Of a stretch of 16,162 bases of DNA, positions 7,056 through 14,416 are shown one piece after another. This DNA comes from Bacillota bacterium. Lineage in GTDB: Bacteria; Bacillota; Clostridia; Peptostreptococcales; Anaerovoracaceae. The DNA is taken from contig CAJPNN010000039.1 in NCBI GenBank assembly GCA_905372035.1, positions 1 to 16,162 on the forward strand, in the 5' to 3' direction. The stretch's first letter is position 1. Each line of letters starts with the position of its first letter. A program made the translations under genes and the position numbers. The notes under the pieces are model-generated. The model did not search any database. It saw nothing but the letters and a program-made list of their open reading frames with translations, and was not told where the DNA came from.

Positions 7056-7796
7056 ATGAATTGGTCCAGGGGCAAAAATATAATAATATTGGTTTTAGCG
7101 GCTACAAATATAATATTGCTCTATATGTGTAATGTCGTGGAATTTAAAATGGATGATAACAGTAAAAGTTTCAATGAATATTTAAGGAGCCAAAGTGTAT
7201 ATCTAAAAGCGGATATTTCGTCTCAAAGCGTCCCGCGTGCATCTCTTTTCGTTTCATGTGAATATACAGATGAGGAGGAGCTTAAGGAACGTATAAAAAT
7301 GTTTGACAAAAAAAATATATATAATAAAATTAAGGCGGAAAAAACGGCGGATGAACTTATATCTTTTTTGGGATACAAAACAATTTCATGTAAAAAAGAC
7401 AAGACAGTCAAAATAGACGGTAAGGGTAATTTTAATATAATATATAAAAGTGTCTATAGCGGAATACGATTAGAAGAATCTTACATGATCGTAAAAATCA
7501 GATCAGGCACGATAGAAAGCGTTGAAAGAAAATGGCTTGAACCTATAAGAGAAGGAGAAACAAAAATTAAGACTATAAGCAATTTGACCGCTGTTGTCAG
7601 ATTTATTGAAAAGCAAAGAAACAATAAGATGGAAGGAAAACTGTATATTGACGATATTAAGCAAGTATATTGGCTTAATGAATCGAACAGGGCAAAAAGT
7701 GAAGCGAGATTTACAGAAGATACGATGGTTCCGGCTTGGGAGATATCATACAACGGAGGTAAAAAGGAGTATATTGAAGCTTATGTGAGGAGATAA
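7056..7796 (+). CDS. yycI: YycI/WalI-like regulatory membrane protein
   Basis: A 246-residue protein beginning MNWSRGKNIII, close to the MDWSRAKTIFI start typical of YycI. A single membrane segment (about residues 8-26) anchors an extracytoplasmic domain. It is the usual partner of YycH in controlling the WalK histidine kinase. The gene follows yycH by 15 bp with AGAGGT at 7044-7049, so the two are co-translated in the expected order. The C-terminal part (ending EISYNGGKKEYIEAYVRR) matches the beta-strand ending seen in YycH/YycI-fold proteins. The walR and walK genes that normally precede this pair are not in the window. Confidence 0.82.
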   Translation: MNWSRGKNIIILVLAATNIILLYMCNVVEFKMDDNSKSFNEYLRSQSVYLKADISSQSVPRASLFVSCEYTDEEELKERIKMFDKKNIYNKIKAEKTADELISFLGYKTISCKKDKTVKIDGKGNFNIIYKSVYSGIRLEESYMIVKIRSGTIESVERKWLEPIREGETKIKTISNLTAVVRFIEKQRNNKMEGKLYIDDIKQVYWLNESNRAKSEARFTEDTMVPAWEISYNGGKKEYIEAYVRR

Positions 7797-7807
7797 AAGT
7801 TAAGATT

Positions 7808-7837
7808 TTGTAAAGCTGAAATGTTGGAGAATACAAT
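7808..7837 (+). promoter_or_regulatory. Weak candidate internal promoter before yycJ
   Basis: TTGTAA (7808-7813) and TACAAT (7832-7837) are separated by 18 bp inside the 95-bp gap between yycI and yycJ, the longest gap between these two genes and htrA. It could give partly independent expression of yycJ-htrA-rlmH. The match is modest. Confidence 0.3.
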
Positions 7838-7891
7838 TGGAGTTCACAAAGACTACACAAAAATATGAGATAATACAGGAGCAGCGAGAGG

Positions 7892-8689
7892 ATGACTTTA
7901 GGATTTTGTTCATTTTCAAGCGGCAGCAGCGGAAACAGCTATCTGGTTTGCAGCAGGGAAAATGCAATAATAATTGATGCGGGAATAAGTGCAAAAAAAA
8001 TAGTAAACGGCCTGCAAGAGTGTAAAATTGAAAAAGAAATGGTAAAGGCTCTACTTATAACACACGAACATATTGATCATGTAAAAAGTATTAGGGCTGT
8101 CACAAAAAAATTTGAAGATATGGGCGTTTATGCGAGTAAAGGGACATTTCGCAAATTGGAGAAAGAAACATATCAGGATAGATGTAATGTATTTGTTGTA
8201 GGAGATAAGTTTCATATAGGAGATATAGAGGTTACCTCCTTTAAAATTTCACATGATGCAGCAGAACCGTGTGGATACAGTTTCAGAAAAGATGAAGAAA
8301 AGATAAGTATCGTTACCGATACGGGGTGTATGACGGAAGAGATACACCATGCAATAAAGGATTCGGGAATACTTGTTTTGGAAGCAAACCATGATCCTGA
8401 AATTTTAAAGATGGGAGATTATCCGTGGAGTCTGAAACAGAGGATATTGGGGGATAGAGGACATTTATCAAATGATTGTGCAGGAAAGGCGATATTGCAT
8501 TTTTTAAGAAATTCCGAAAGGAAAGTGCCTATGTTTTTTTTAGCGCATTTAAGCAGAAAAAATAACTTTCCGGAAATAGCATTTGAGACGGTAAAGGCTG
8601 TTGTTGAAGAAGGGGATTATTATTTGGATAAAGATTTTGTGCTGAGAATGCTTTTAAAAGATGATTTTAGCGGCCTGCATTGGCTTTAG
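7892..8689 (+). CDS. walJ: Metallo-beta-lactamase-fold hydrolase WalJ (YycJ)
   Basis: A 265-residue cytoplasmic metallohydrolase. The metal-binding motif is HEHIDH (H58, H60, D62, H63), followed by H121 (KISHDAAEPCGYSF), D143 (VTDTGC), H167 (LEANHD) and H219 (LAHLS), a complete two-metal set for the MBL fold. The start SFSSGSSGNSYLV is characteristic of YycJ. In Bacillus and Streptococcus, YycJ is encoded with WalRK and is linked to cell division and wall metabolism; a 5'-exonuclease activity has been reported for a homologue. AGGAG (7877-7881) precedes the ATG. Its position between yycI and htrA is the conserved order. Confidence 0.93.
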   Translation: MTLGFCSFSSGSSGNSYLVCSRENAIIIDAGISAKKIVNGLQECKIEKEMVKALLITHEHIDHVKSIRAVTKKFEDMGVYASKGTFRKLEKETYQDRCNVFVVGDKFHIGDIEVTSFKISHDAAEPCGYSFRKDEEKISIVTDTGCMTEEIHHAIKDSGILVLEANHDPEILKMGDYPWSLKQRILGDRGHLSNDCAGKAILHFLRNSERKVPMFFLAHLSRKNNFPEIAFETVKAVVEEGDYYLDKDFVLRMLLKDDFSGLHWL

Positions 8690-8719
8690 ATCAGCATTGA
8701 TCGGAAAGGGGTAGAGAAA

Positions 8720-10069
8720 ATGTTTGAAGATGGTGAAAGAAGATGGCTTAAGGCTTTGGAAGAAGCAGGTAGAGAAGATAAAAATTATGATTCCAATTAC
8801 AGTTCAGACTCTGATTTTGTTTCGGAGAGTGATTATAACTCGGACGCTGATGACAGGTCCGCGTCTGATATATATTACGATTTCGGTTCCGACTCCGGTC
8901 AGTATTATGTCGATGATGAGGATTCGGAGAAAATGAATGATGTTGTGAGAAAGAAAGGTAAATATTCCGGTAAAATAGTAAGTATAATACTTATAATTGC
9001 GATATCCGCAGGATCGGGATATGGCGGTGCAAAGCTGTCAATGAGCCGAAACGGCGGCGTTGTAAACAGCAATATCAAGATAAGTACAAACGATAATATG
9101 GATGTAGGTGTTGCTATTGCTAAAAAAGTAACCCCGACAGTGGTTGGGATAAAAGCTTCCACGGAGGTAGAGGTGGAAACGTTTTTCGGAACGGAAAGAA
9201 GAAGTCAGGTTTCGGAAGGAACAGGATTTATAGTTGATACAAAAGGATATGTGATGACAAATTCGCATGTCATCGGAGACGGCAAGGCTAAGGAAATTGC
9301 AGTATCGCTTGCCGATGGAGATGAAGTCAAAGGAGAAGTATTGTGGTTTGATAAGGCGCTTGATCTTGCTATAGTTAAGATAAATGCAAAAAATCTCGTG
9401 GCTGCAGAACTTGGAGATTCGCAAACCGTTACGATCGGAGCTTATGCGGGAGCAATAGGAAACCCGCTGGGGCATACGTTTGAAAGGAGCTATAGCCAGG
9501 GAGTTATAAGCGGACTGAACAGAAGCATAGAAGTAAAAGATGAAAGCGGTCGCACAACAAAAATGGACGGACTTATACAGACGGACGCGTCCATAAATCA
9601 GGGAAACAGCGGCGGACCGCTCTTGAATTCAAAAGGTCAGGTTATAGGTATAAATTCCGCAAAGGCTAAAAACAGCGAGGGTATGGGGTTTGCAATCCCG
9701 ATAAATACTGCGAAGCCTATAATAGAAAAGATAAAAAAAGACGGGAAATTTAAAAGATCATATATAGGAATCAGCGGGCAGAGTGTTTCCGATTTGAGCA
9801 GCACCAATTCCGAAGAAGTTATTAAAGACAAACTAGGTACGGATACGGGGGTCTTTGTTGTTAACGTTTATGAGGGATCTCCTGCTGAAAAAGCGGGGAT
9901 AAAAGAAAAAGATATTATATTGTCAATAAACGATAAAAAGATAGAATCAATAAATCAGATGATCAAAACTTTATTAAACTACAGTCCGGGGGATAATGTA
10001 AATTTAAGAGTTATGAGAGATAAAAAGATTTTAAAATTTAAAGTAGGGCTTACGCAGGAAGTTGAATAA
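8720..10069 (+). CDS. htrA: Membrane-anchored HtrA/DegP-type serine protease with one PDZ domain
   Basis: A 449-residue surface quality-control protease. Residues 1-80 are a cytoplasmic tail with a long Asp/Ser/Tyr-rich low-complexity stretch (about 24-70), followed by a membrane segment (about 84-105). The trypsin-like domain has the full catalytic triad: H183 (TNSHVIGDG), D215 (ALDLAIV) and S297 (GNSGGPL). A single PDZ domain covers about 347-445 (VNVYEGSPAEKAGIKEKDIILSIN region). The start at ATG 8720 follows GAAAGGGG, and the next gene overlaps its stop by one base. HtrA-type proteases (HtrC/YyxA in B. subtilis) regularly close the walRK-yycHIJ operon and degrade or refold misfolded exported proteins. 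The acidic tail is longer and more repetitive than in typical homologues. Confidence 0.94.
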   Translation: MFEDGERRWLKALEEAGREDKNYDSNYSSDSDFVSESDYNSDADDRSASDIYYDFGSDSGQYYVDDEDSEKMNDVVRKKGKYSGKIVSIILIIAISAGSGYGGAKLSMSRNGGVVNSNIKISTNDNMDVGVAIAKKVTPTVVGIKASTEVEVETFFGTERRSQVSEGTGFIVDTKGYVMTNSHVIGDGKAKEIAVSLADGDEVKGEVLWFDKALDLAIVKINAKNLVAAELGDSQTVTIGAYAGAIGNPLGHTFERSYSQGVISGLNRSIEVKDESGRTTKMDGLIQTDASINQGNSGGPLLNSKGQVIGINSAKAKNSEGMGFAIPINTAKPIIEKIKKDGKFKRSYIGISGQSVSDLSSTNSEEVIKDKLGTDTGVFVVNVYEGSPAEKAGIKEKDIILSINDKKIESINQMIKTLLNYSPGDNVNLRVMRDKKILKFKVGLTQEVE

Positions 10070-10551
10070 TGCTTAATATAAAAATCATATGTGTGGGGAA
10101 ATTAAAAGAAAAATACTGGAAAGAAGCCGTTTCGGAGTATTCCAAACGTTTAAACGCCTATTGCAAATTGGCGATAAATGAGGTTCGTGATGAAAAAATA
10201 TCCGACAGCAATTCTTCTGCCGATGAAGAAAAGGTCAAGGATATGGAAGGAAAGCAAATTCTTAAAAATATTAAGGACAGTGAGTATGTCATATGTTTGG
10301 ATTTATCGGGCGAAGAACTGAATTCCCTACAGCTTTCGGAGAAATTGGAGAAGTTGGCCTTAACGGGAACAAATCAAATTGATTTTATAATAGGAGGTTC
10401 TTTAGGGATAGGGAAGGAAGTTTTGGACAGAGCGGATGAAAAGATGTCTTTTTCAAAACTCACTTTTCCTCATCAGATGATTCGAACGATCCTTTTGGAA
10501 CAGATATATAGGGCTTTTAAGATAAGCAGGGGAGAGGTCTATCATAAGTAG
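10069..10551 (+). CDS. rlmH: 23S rRNA (pseudouridine-1915-N3)-methyltransferase RlmH
   Basis: A 160-residue SPOUT-class methyltransferase that uses S-adenosylmethionine to modify pseudouridine 1915 in helix 69 of 23S rRNA. Signatures are the N-terminus IKIICVGKLKEKYW, LDLSGE (78-82), the knot/SAM loop FIIGGSLGIG (106-115), and the conserved C-terminus LLEQIYRAFKISRGEVYHK. Length and ending are exactly those of the family. The ATG overlaps the htrA stop (TAATG). RlmH (OrfX in staphylococci) is an origin-proximal gene in many Firmicutes, and its 3' end is the SCCmec attachment site there. No such element or direct repeat is visible downstream here. Confidence 0.96.
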   Translation: MLNIKIICVGKLKEKYWKEAVSEYSKRLNAYCKLAINEVRDEKISDSNSSADEEKVKDMEGKQILKNIKDSEYVICLDLSGEELNSLQLSEKLEKLALTGTNQIDFIIGGSLGIGKEVLDRADEKMSFSKLTFPHQMIRTILLEQIYRAFKISRGEVYHK

Positions 10552-10559
10552 GTGAAAAT

Positions 10560-11051
10560 ATGGCAAGAAATAAAGATTTATATTATATAGCACATAAATA
10601 TTTAGGTGTGATGCGAGAAATGGAAGACAGGATCTCAGACAGGGATAAACCTATGGATTGGGAAAGATTGCATATGTCCGGTACAGCAAGGATAGGCTAT
10701 ATTCTTGCAGAAAAAAGAGGAGAGAATCCAGTAATGGCGGCGTGTGCATGTATGCTTCACGATTATGGAAGAGTTGTAACGGGGAGACATAAGGGACATG
10801 CGGAAGCAGGCTATGAACCGGTGAAAGAATTTTTGAGAGATCTTGACGTTTTTACAAATAGTGAAATAGAAAAGATCGCCTTATGTGTTAAAGACCACAG
10901 TAACAAGGCCGAAATCGGTGATCCGCTTGTTGAGATAGTTAAGGACGCCGACCTTTTGGATTTTCATCAATATGGTTTTCAATGCGAACGTGAGGAACAG
11001 CAAAAAAGGTTGGATAAACTTTTGGAAAAAGGTGAAATATCAACAAAATAA
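10560..11051 (+). CDS. HD-domain metal-dependent phosphohydrolase
   Basis: A 163-residue protein of the HD superfamily. Candidate metal ligands are H38 (RLHMSGTARIG), H67 and D68 (CMLHDYGR), H80 (RHKGHAEAGYE), H113 (VKDHSN) and D129/D131 (VKDADLLD), so the active site looks complete. It resembles small stand-alone HD hydrolases, but the substrate (nucleotide, cyclic nucleotide or other phosphate ester) cannot be told from sequence alone. No membrane segment or partner domain is present. AGGTGA overlaps the rlmH stop just before the ATG, so it is the likely last gene of the operon. No convincing terminator follows. Confidence 0.8.
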   Translation: MARNKDLYYIAHKYLGVMREMEDRISDRDKPMDWERLHMSGTARIGYILAEKRGENPVMAACACMLHDYGRVVTGRHKGHAEAGYEPVKEFLRDLDVFTNSEIEKIALCVKDHSNKAEIGDPLVEIVKDADLLDFHQYGFQCEREEQQKRLDKLLEKGEISTK

Positions 11052-11120
11052 GTATTTATATAAAGAGGTGTTTGTATAGACGATTAAAAGTATCTTACGA
11101 TATTTACATATCAAAAATGG

Positions 11121-11154
11121 TTGATCCGTGTTATGTGTTGTTATACAATGTTAA
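11121..11154 (+). promoter_or_regulatory. NhaA promoter with 10-bp-phased direct repeats
   Basis: TTGATC (11121-11126), 17 bp, then TACAAT (11144-11149) make a good sigma-A promoter about 40 bp before the antiporter gene. Three copies of TGTTAW (TGTTAT at 11129, TGTTAT at 11139, TGTTAA at 11149) repeat every 10 bp across the spacer and the -10 box. This is a likely regulator site, and binding over the core promoter would repress. In addition, TGTTATAC (11139-11146) and GTATAACA (11171-11178) form an 8-bp inverted repeat. Confidence 0.5.
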
Positions 11155-11190
11155 AAAATCGAGCATGGAAGTATAACATGGAGGATTGTT

Positions 11191-12438
11191 ATGAAGTTGT
11201 GCAAGGTAAGAGAATATTCCTTGCCGTTATTTGCAGGCATTTTAATTGCAATGATTATGGTGAATGTAAATAGCGATTTTTATTATGAGGTAATATATAA
11301 GCCGCTTATCGCAGGGACGAATATGACTCTGCATTTTTTTGTAAATGAATGTTTTATGGTATTGTTTTTCGGTATGGCAAGCGCTGAACTTGTAAGGAGT
11401 TTTAGAGAAGGTGGAGATCTTTATCCTGTGAAAAAGGCGATAAATCCTTTAATTGCAACTCTTGGCGGGATTCTCGGACCTATAGTGATCTTTTTTGCAC
11501 TGAATACGCTCATGGGGGAAGAAGCTTATATAAAAGGGTGGGGAATGTGTACCGCTACAGACATAGCTCTTGCATGGCTTTTGGCCAAAATTATATTCGG
11601 AAAAAAACATCCGGCGGTTAAATTTTTGCTTTTGCTTGCAATTGCGGACGACGGGATAGGACTTTTGATAATCGCCTTGTTTTATCAGGATCCGAACGAA
11701 TCAGTGGAGCCGTTGTGGTTGCTTTTGATTTTAGTTGCGGTAGGCATTGCAAACTTGTTTAAAGGAGCTAAGGTTCAAAATTGTTGGGCATATATTATGA
11801 TTCCCGGTATGATAGCATGGCTTGCAATGACAAAATCGCATTTACATCCGGTTCTTTCGTTAGTTTTCATCGTTCCGTTCATTCCGCACGTTCATTATGA
11901 TGAAGATGTAGAAAAGGTAGGCTATGCCAAAACATTTTCAGAAAGCCATCTTCCTACTGTCAAGGCAGAAAGAAAAAAGGAAGAAGAACACTATAAATAC
12001 GGTAAGAAAAAAAGGAAGCATCATAAAAAGCAAAAACCGACAGGGCTTGAGAGATTTGAAAAGGCCGTTGCACCTATTGTTGACTATGGATTATTTTTCT
12101 TCGGGTTTACGAATGCGGGAGTCGAAATAAATCAGATAGGAAGTTTGAGTTTTATAATCCTTATATCTTTAGTGGCGGGAAAAACTGTAGGAATTACAAG
12201 TTTCACTTTTCTTGCGGATAAAATGGGTTTTAAAAAACCCCGAGGCATGAAAACAAAGGATGTTTTCATTATAGGGATAATAGGCAGTCTTGGATTGACA
12301 GTGGCTCTGTTTGTGGCAGATGTGGGTTTCAACGACTTGAAATTAAGGGGGCTTGCTAAGATGGGAGCGTTACTGTCATCAGGTGTGTTTATTGTTGCAC
12401 CGATTTTAGCGAGGATTTTTAAGATCAAAAAACATTAA
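11191..12438 (+). CDS. nhaA: NhaA-family Na+/H+ antiporter
   Basis: A 415-residue polytopic membrane protein that would exchange Na+ (or Li+) for protons. NhaA landmarks are present: the TATDIA segment with D124 (like E. coli D133), the adjacent pair D153-D154 (AIADDGIG, like D163-D164), LVAGKTVGI with K331 (position of E. coli K300), and the FFFGFTNAGV and IGIIGSLGLTVALFVA helices. The loop between the mid-protein helices (about 235-285) is expanded and rich in Lys and His (KKEEEHYKYGKKKRKHHKKQK), which is unusual. The start at ATG 11191 follows GGAGG. It is transcribed convergently with the arsR-type gene, 24 bp apart. Overall identity to characterised NhaA looks low, so ion specificity is inferred. 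Confidence 0.87.
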   Translation: MKLCKVREYSLPLFAGILIAMIMVNVNSDFYYEVIYKPLIAGTNMTLHFFVNECFMVLFFGMASAELVRSFREGGDLYPVKKAINPLIATLGGILGPIVIFFALNTLMGEEAYIKGWGMCTATDIALAWLLAKIIFGKKHPAVKFLLLLAIADDGIGLLIIALFYQDPNESVEPLWLLLILVAVGIANLFKGAKVQNCWAYIMIPGMIAWLAMTKSHLHPVLSLVFIVPFIPHVHYDEDVEKVGYAKTFSESHLPTVKAERKKEEEHYKYGKKKRKHHKKQKPTGLERFEKAVAPIVDYGLFFFGFTNAGVEINQIGSLSFIILISLVAGKTVGITSFTFLADKMGFKKPRGMKTKDVFIIGIIGSLGLTVALFVADVGFNDLKLRGLAKMGALLSSGVFIVAPILARIFKIKKH

Positions 12439-12462
12439 AGTTAACAGGCTGTCCGTTCTGTA

Positions 12463-12780
12463 TTATTCAAACTTTTTAGTGGCATCCAGGTATTTCATCA
12501 GGACTCCAACATTTGCATAGTAATTAGAAAATTTATCGGATTTTTTTACCTGAATAAGTTCCGCCTGTGCAAGTTTTTTAATATGTTGAGATATAGTAGC
12601 CTGTGAGTAATTGAAAGCGGCGACTACATCTTTGTTGCAAACAGTTTTAAGTTCCCTGTTACATTTCATGATATATCTGTATATTTTAATTCTTGCAGGA
12701 TGTGCCAGAGCATCGGAGACTTGTGCAATAAGCAAAATCTCACTTTCCTGCATATCTTCAGCGTCTTTTCTTAAGCGCAT
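12463..12780 (-). CDS. ArsR/SmtB-family transcriptional repressor
   Basis: A 105-residue winged-helix regulator. The core follows the family: ALAHPARIKIYRYIM (24-38), the recognition helix region NYSQATISQHIKKLAQAELI (57-76), then the wing VKKSDKFSNYYANV (78-91). C40 and C48 could take part in metal or metalloid sensing, but the classical ELCVCDL arsenic motif is absent (here RELKTVCNKDV). GGAGG lies 6 bases before the ATG. It has its own strong promoter with an overlapping inverted repeat. It lies directly downstream of the cation efflux gene on the same strand, so it may regulate that gene, the antiporter opposite, or only itself. The inducer is unknown. Confidence 0.88.
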   Translation of the reverse strand: MRLRKDAEDMQESEILLIAQVSDALAHPARIKIYRYIMKCNRELKTVCNKDVVAAFNYSQATISQHIKKLAQAELIQVKKSDKFSNYYANVGVLMKYLDATKKFE

Positions 12781-12803
12781 TTAAAACCTCCAAAATAAAA
12801 AAG

Positions 12804-12847
12804 TATATAACGCAAAGATTATATAGCAATAAGAGAAAGTATGTCAA
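12804..12847 (-). promoter_or_regulatory. arsR-type promoter with overlapping operator
   Basis: On the minus strand a perfect TTGACA (complement of 12842-12847) and a perfect TATAAT (complement of 12818-12823) are 18 bp apart. An inverted repeat, TATATAA (12804-12810), 8 bp, TTATATA (12819-12825), overlaps the -10 box and start point. This is where an ArsR-type dimer would bind to repress its own gene. Confidence 0.7.
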
Positions 12848-12856
12848 GCCGAGGCG

Positions 12857-14092
12857 TTAACATAAATTAGGGAAACCGGAATCTACGGTAATTACGGTAT
12901 TGATTGTTACGTTATCGTTGAAATCAAGATTATTTTCAGCCATTTGCGTTTTTATAAAGTGCTTTCTGTTATTCAATTCTATATTAAAAATGTTTTTAAT
13001 TTCATCATCAGAATATTTACAATCGTGATTGCAGATAACATCAAAAATAATATTTATGCGATTTTTGCCGTTGACAGCCCTTAAATCATGAAAACTTTCA
13101 ATTCCGTCGATCAGTTCGCATATGTCTGAAATTTGTTCCTTAAATAATGAAATAAGAGGATCATCAACAGCTATGGGATCCATATGTGCAACCAGATTTA
13201 TCTTAAACTTTTCGGATACTTCATGTTCTATACGATCAATGAGTTCATGGCTGTACATGATATCTTCCTTTGAGTCGATTTCTATGTGAACTGTTACAAA
13301 GATGCGACCGGGACCGTAGTCGTGCATGACCATATCATGGATACCGTATATGCCGTCATAGCTTAAAATTTTTTCCTTGATTGCAAGGACAAGGCACGGA
13401 TCGGGAGCTTTGCCCAAAATGATATTTCCTGTTTCTTTGATTAAAGATATGCCGGAGATGATTATTATGACGGCTATCAGCATTCCTAAAAATCCATCGA
13501 TGTTCAGCCCTGTAACCTTATTTATTGCTATACCTATCAGCAGAAAGAAGGTAGCTAAAGCATCATTTCTGCTGTCTACAGCGGCAGCTTTGAGTGCCGA
13601 TGAATTTATAGCTTTGCTCGCAGTTTTGTAAAAAGTTGCCTGCCAGAGCTTGACGAGTATTGATATGATCAATATCGCTATGGAGGCAACAGTATAATGT
13701 ATGTTTACAGGATTAAATATTTTGCTTATGGACAGCCTGAAAAAGTTGCCGCCTATGATAAGAATTACAAAGGAAATTACAAGTGCCGTGAGATATTCCA
13801 TACGGGCGTGTCCGTATGGATGTTCTTTGTCTTCGGGTTTTGATGCAAGCTTAAACCCGATCAATGTCATTATTGATGACGATGCATCGGACAGGTTGTT
13901 GAACCCGTCGGCACTTATAGCTAAACTTCCCGTTATAAGGCCTACGATAAACTTTGAAACAGCAAGAATACTGTTTGTTAATATTCCGATGATTCCTGCA
14001 AGTTTTCCATATGCGGTACGAATTTTCGGATCAGCAGTATTAGTGTAATTTTTTATAGCTTTTTTTATGATAAATTTGATCATATTTGGCAT
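12857..14092 (-). CDS. Cation diffusion facilitator, probable manganese/divalent cation exporter
   Basis: A 411-residue CDF transporter that would export divalent metal in exchange for protons. Six membrane segments lie between about 32 and 225. The transport-site residues are N65 and D69 in helix 2 (NNLSD) and D173 and D177 in helix 5 (DSRND). This N-D/D-D set matches the manganese exporters MneP/MntE rather than the H-D/H-D set of zinc exporters. HPYGHARMEY (91-100) is the usual cytoplasmic loop. The cytoplasmic domain (about 232-310) includes HDMVMHDYGPGRIFVTVHIEID. A further 100 residues (FHDLRAVNGKNRINIIFDV and after) look like a second, related domain. ATG 14092 is chosen on length; the ribosome site is weak (AGAAAG), and ATG 14083 is possible. 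Confidence 0.88.
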   Translation of the reverse strand: MPNMIKFIIKKAIKNYTNTADPKIRTAYGKLAGIIGILTNSILAVSKFIVGLITGSLAISADGFNNLSDASSSIMTLIGFKLASKPEDKEHPYGHARMEYLTALVISFVILIIGGNFFRLSISKIFNPVNIHYTVASIAILIISILVKLWQATFYKTASKAINSSALKAAAVDSRNDALATFFLLIGIAINKVTGLNIDGFLGMLIAVIIIISGISLIKETGNIILGKAPDPCLVLAIKEKILSYDGIYGIHDMVMHDYGPGRIFVTVHIEIDSKEDIMYSHELIDRIEHEVSEKFKINLVAHMDPIAVDDPLISLFKEQISDICELIDGIESFHDLRAVNGKNRINIIFDVICNHDCKYSDDEIKNIFNIELNNRKHFIKTQMAENNLDFNDNVTINTVITVDSGFPNLC

Positions 14093-14135
14093 ACTTTCTT
14101 TTGATATTAATGACAGCGGTATTTTTTCATGGGTA

Positions 14136-14144
14136 ATTATAACA
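14136..14144 (-). promoter_or_regulatory. Extended -10 promoter for the CDF gene
   Basis: The complement reads TGTTATAAT, a perfect extended -10 element (TGn-TATAAT), about 45 bp before the CDF start. There is no good -35, which is common for extended -10 promoters. The arsR-type operator repeat (TATATAA-N8-TTATATA) is not found here. Confidence 0.45.
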
Positions 14145-14220
14145 TATCTTTTCCTTGGTGATTTGTCACAATTAATGTTTTATAAAATATTTTTAAGTAG
14201 ATTAATAATATTTTATGTAG

Positions 14221-14416
14221 TATAATAAGCGTGAGGCTCCAATCGGCATGTTAATAAGTGTGCCAATATGAAATTGACAGTTATTTTTCAAGAGATCAGG
14301 TAGAGTTAGTCTATTCAGCTAAAACTGTTGATCACAAGGGGTGTGTGAAAATAGCGGTTAATTTTGAAAGGAGCAACGTATATTAAATTTATTAAAGAAA
14401 GGAAGAGGGATTAAAG
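14221..14416 (+). promoter_or_regulatory. Adhesin control region: -10 box and possibly structured leader
   Basis: The 14093-14416 gap holds divergent control elements and no gene. TATAAT at 14221-14226 is the best plus-strand -10, with a poor -35. The leader could fold: TTGACAGTT (14274-14282) pairs with AACTGTTGA (14323-14331), enclosing a hairpin (14299-14304 with 14310-14315). GATCA (14294-14298) could instead pair with TGATC (14329-14333), which excludes the outer stem. Two ribosome-site-like stretches occur, GAAAGGAG (about 14365-14372) with no start behind it, and AGAGGG (14404-14409), which serves the ATG at 14417. It fits no riboswitch class that I know. Confidence 0.35.

Noticed and set aside
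9038..9475. 145-codon minus-strand open frame inside htrA
   Set aside because: It is antisense to the catalytic domain of a clear protease gene, and its product resembles no known protein.
10552..11190. Possible SCCmec-like or other integration site after rlmH
   Set aside because: The rlmH 3' end sequence is not repeated downstream and no recombinase gene is present.
12437..12475. AAAGTT/AACTTT inverted repeat between antiporter and arsR-type genes as a bidirectional terminator
   Set aside because: Only 6 bp with a 27-nt loop and no GC-rich stem; not convincing.
14274..14302. TTGACA at 14274 as an adhesin promoter
   Set aside because: No acceptable -10 lies 16-19 bp downstream; the nearest candidate TAGAGT is 21 bp away and has two mismatches.
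14227..14416. Known riboswitch (c-di-GMP, manganese yybP-ykoY, T-box) in the adhesin leader
   Set aside because: None of the conserved core sequences of these classes could be found.
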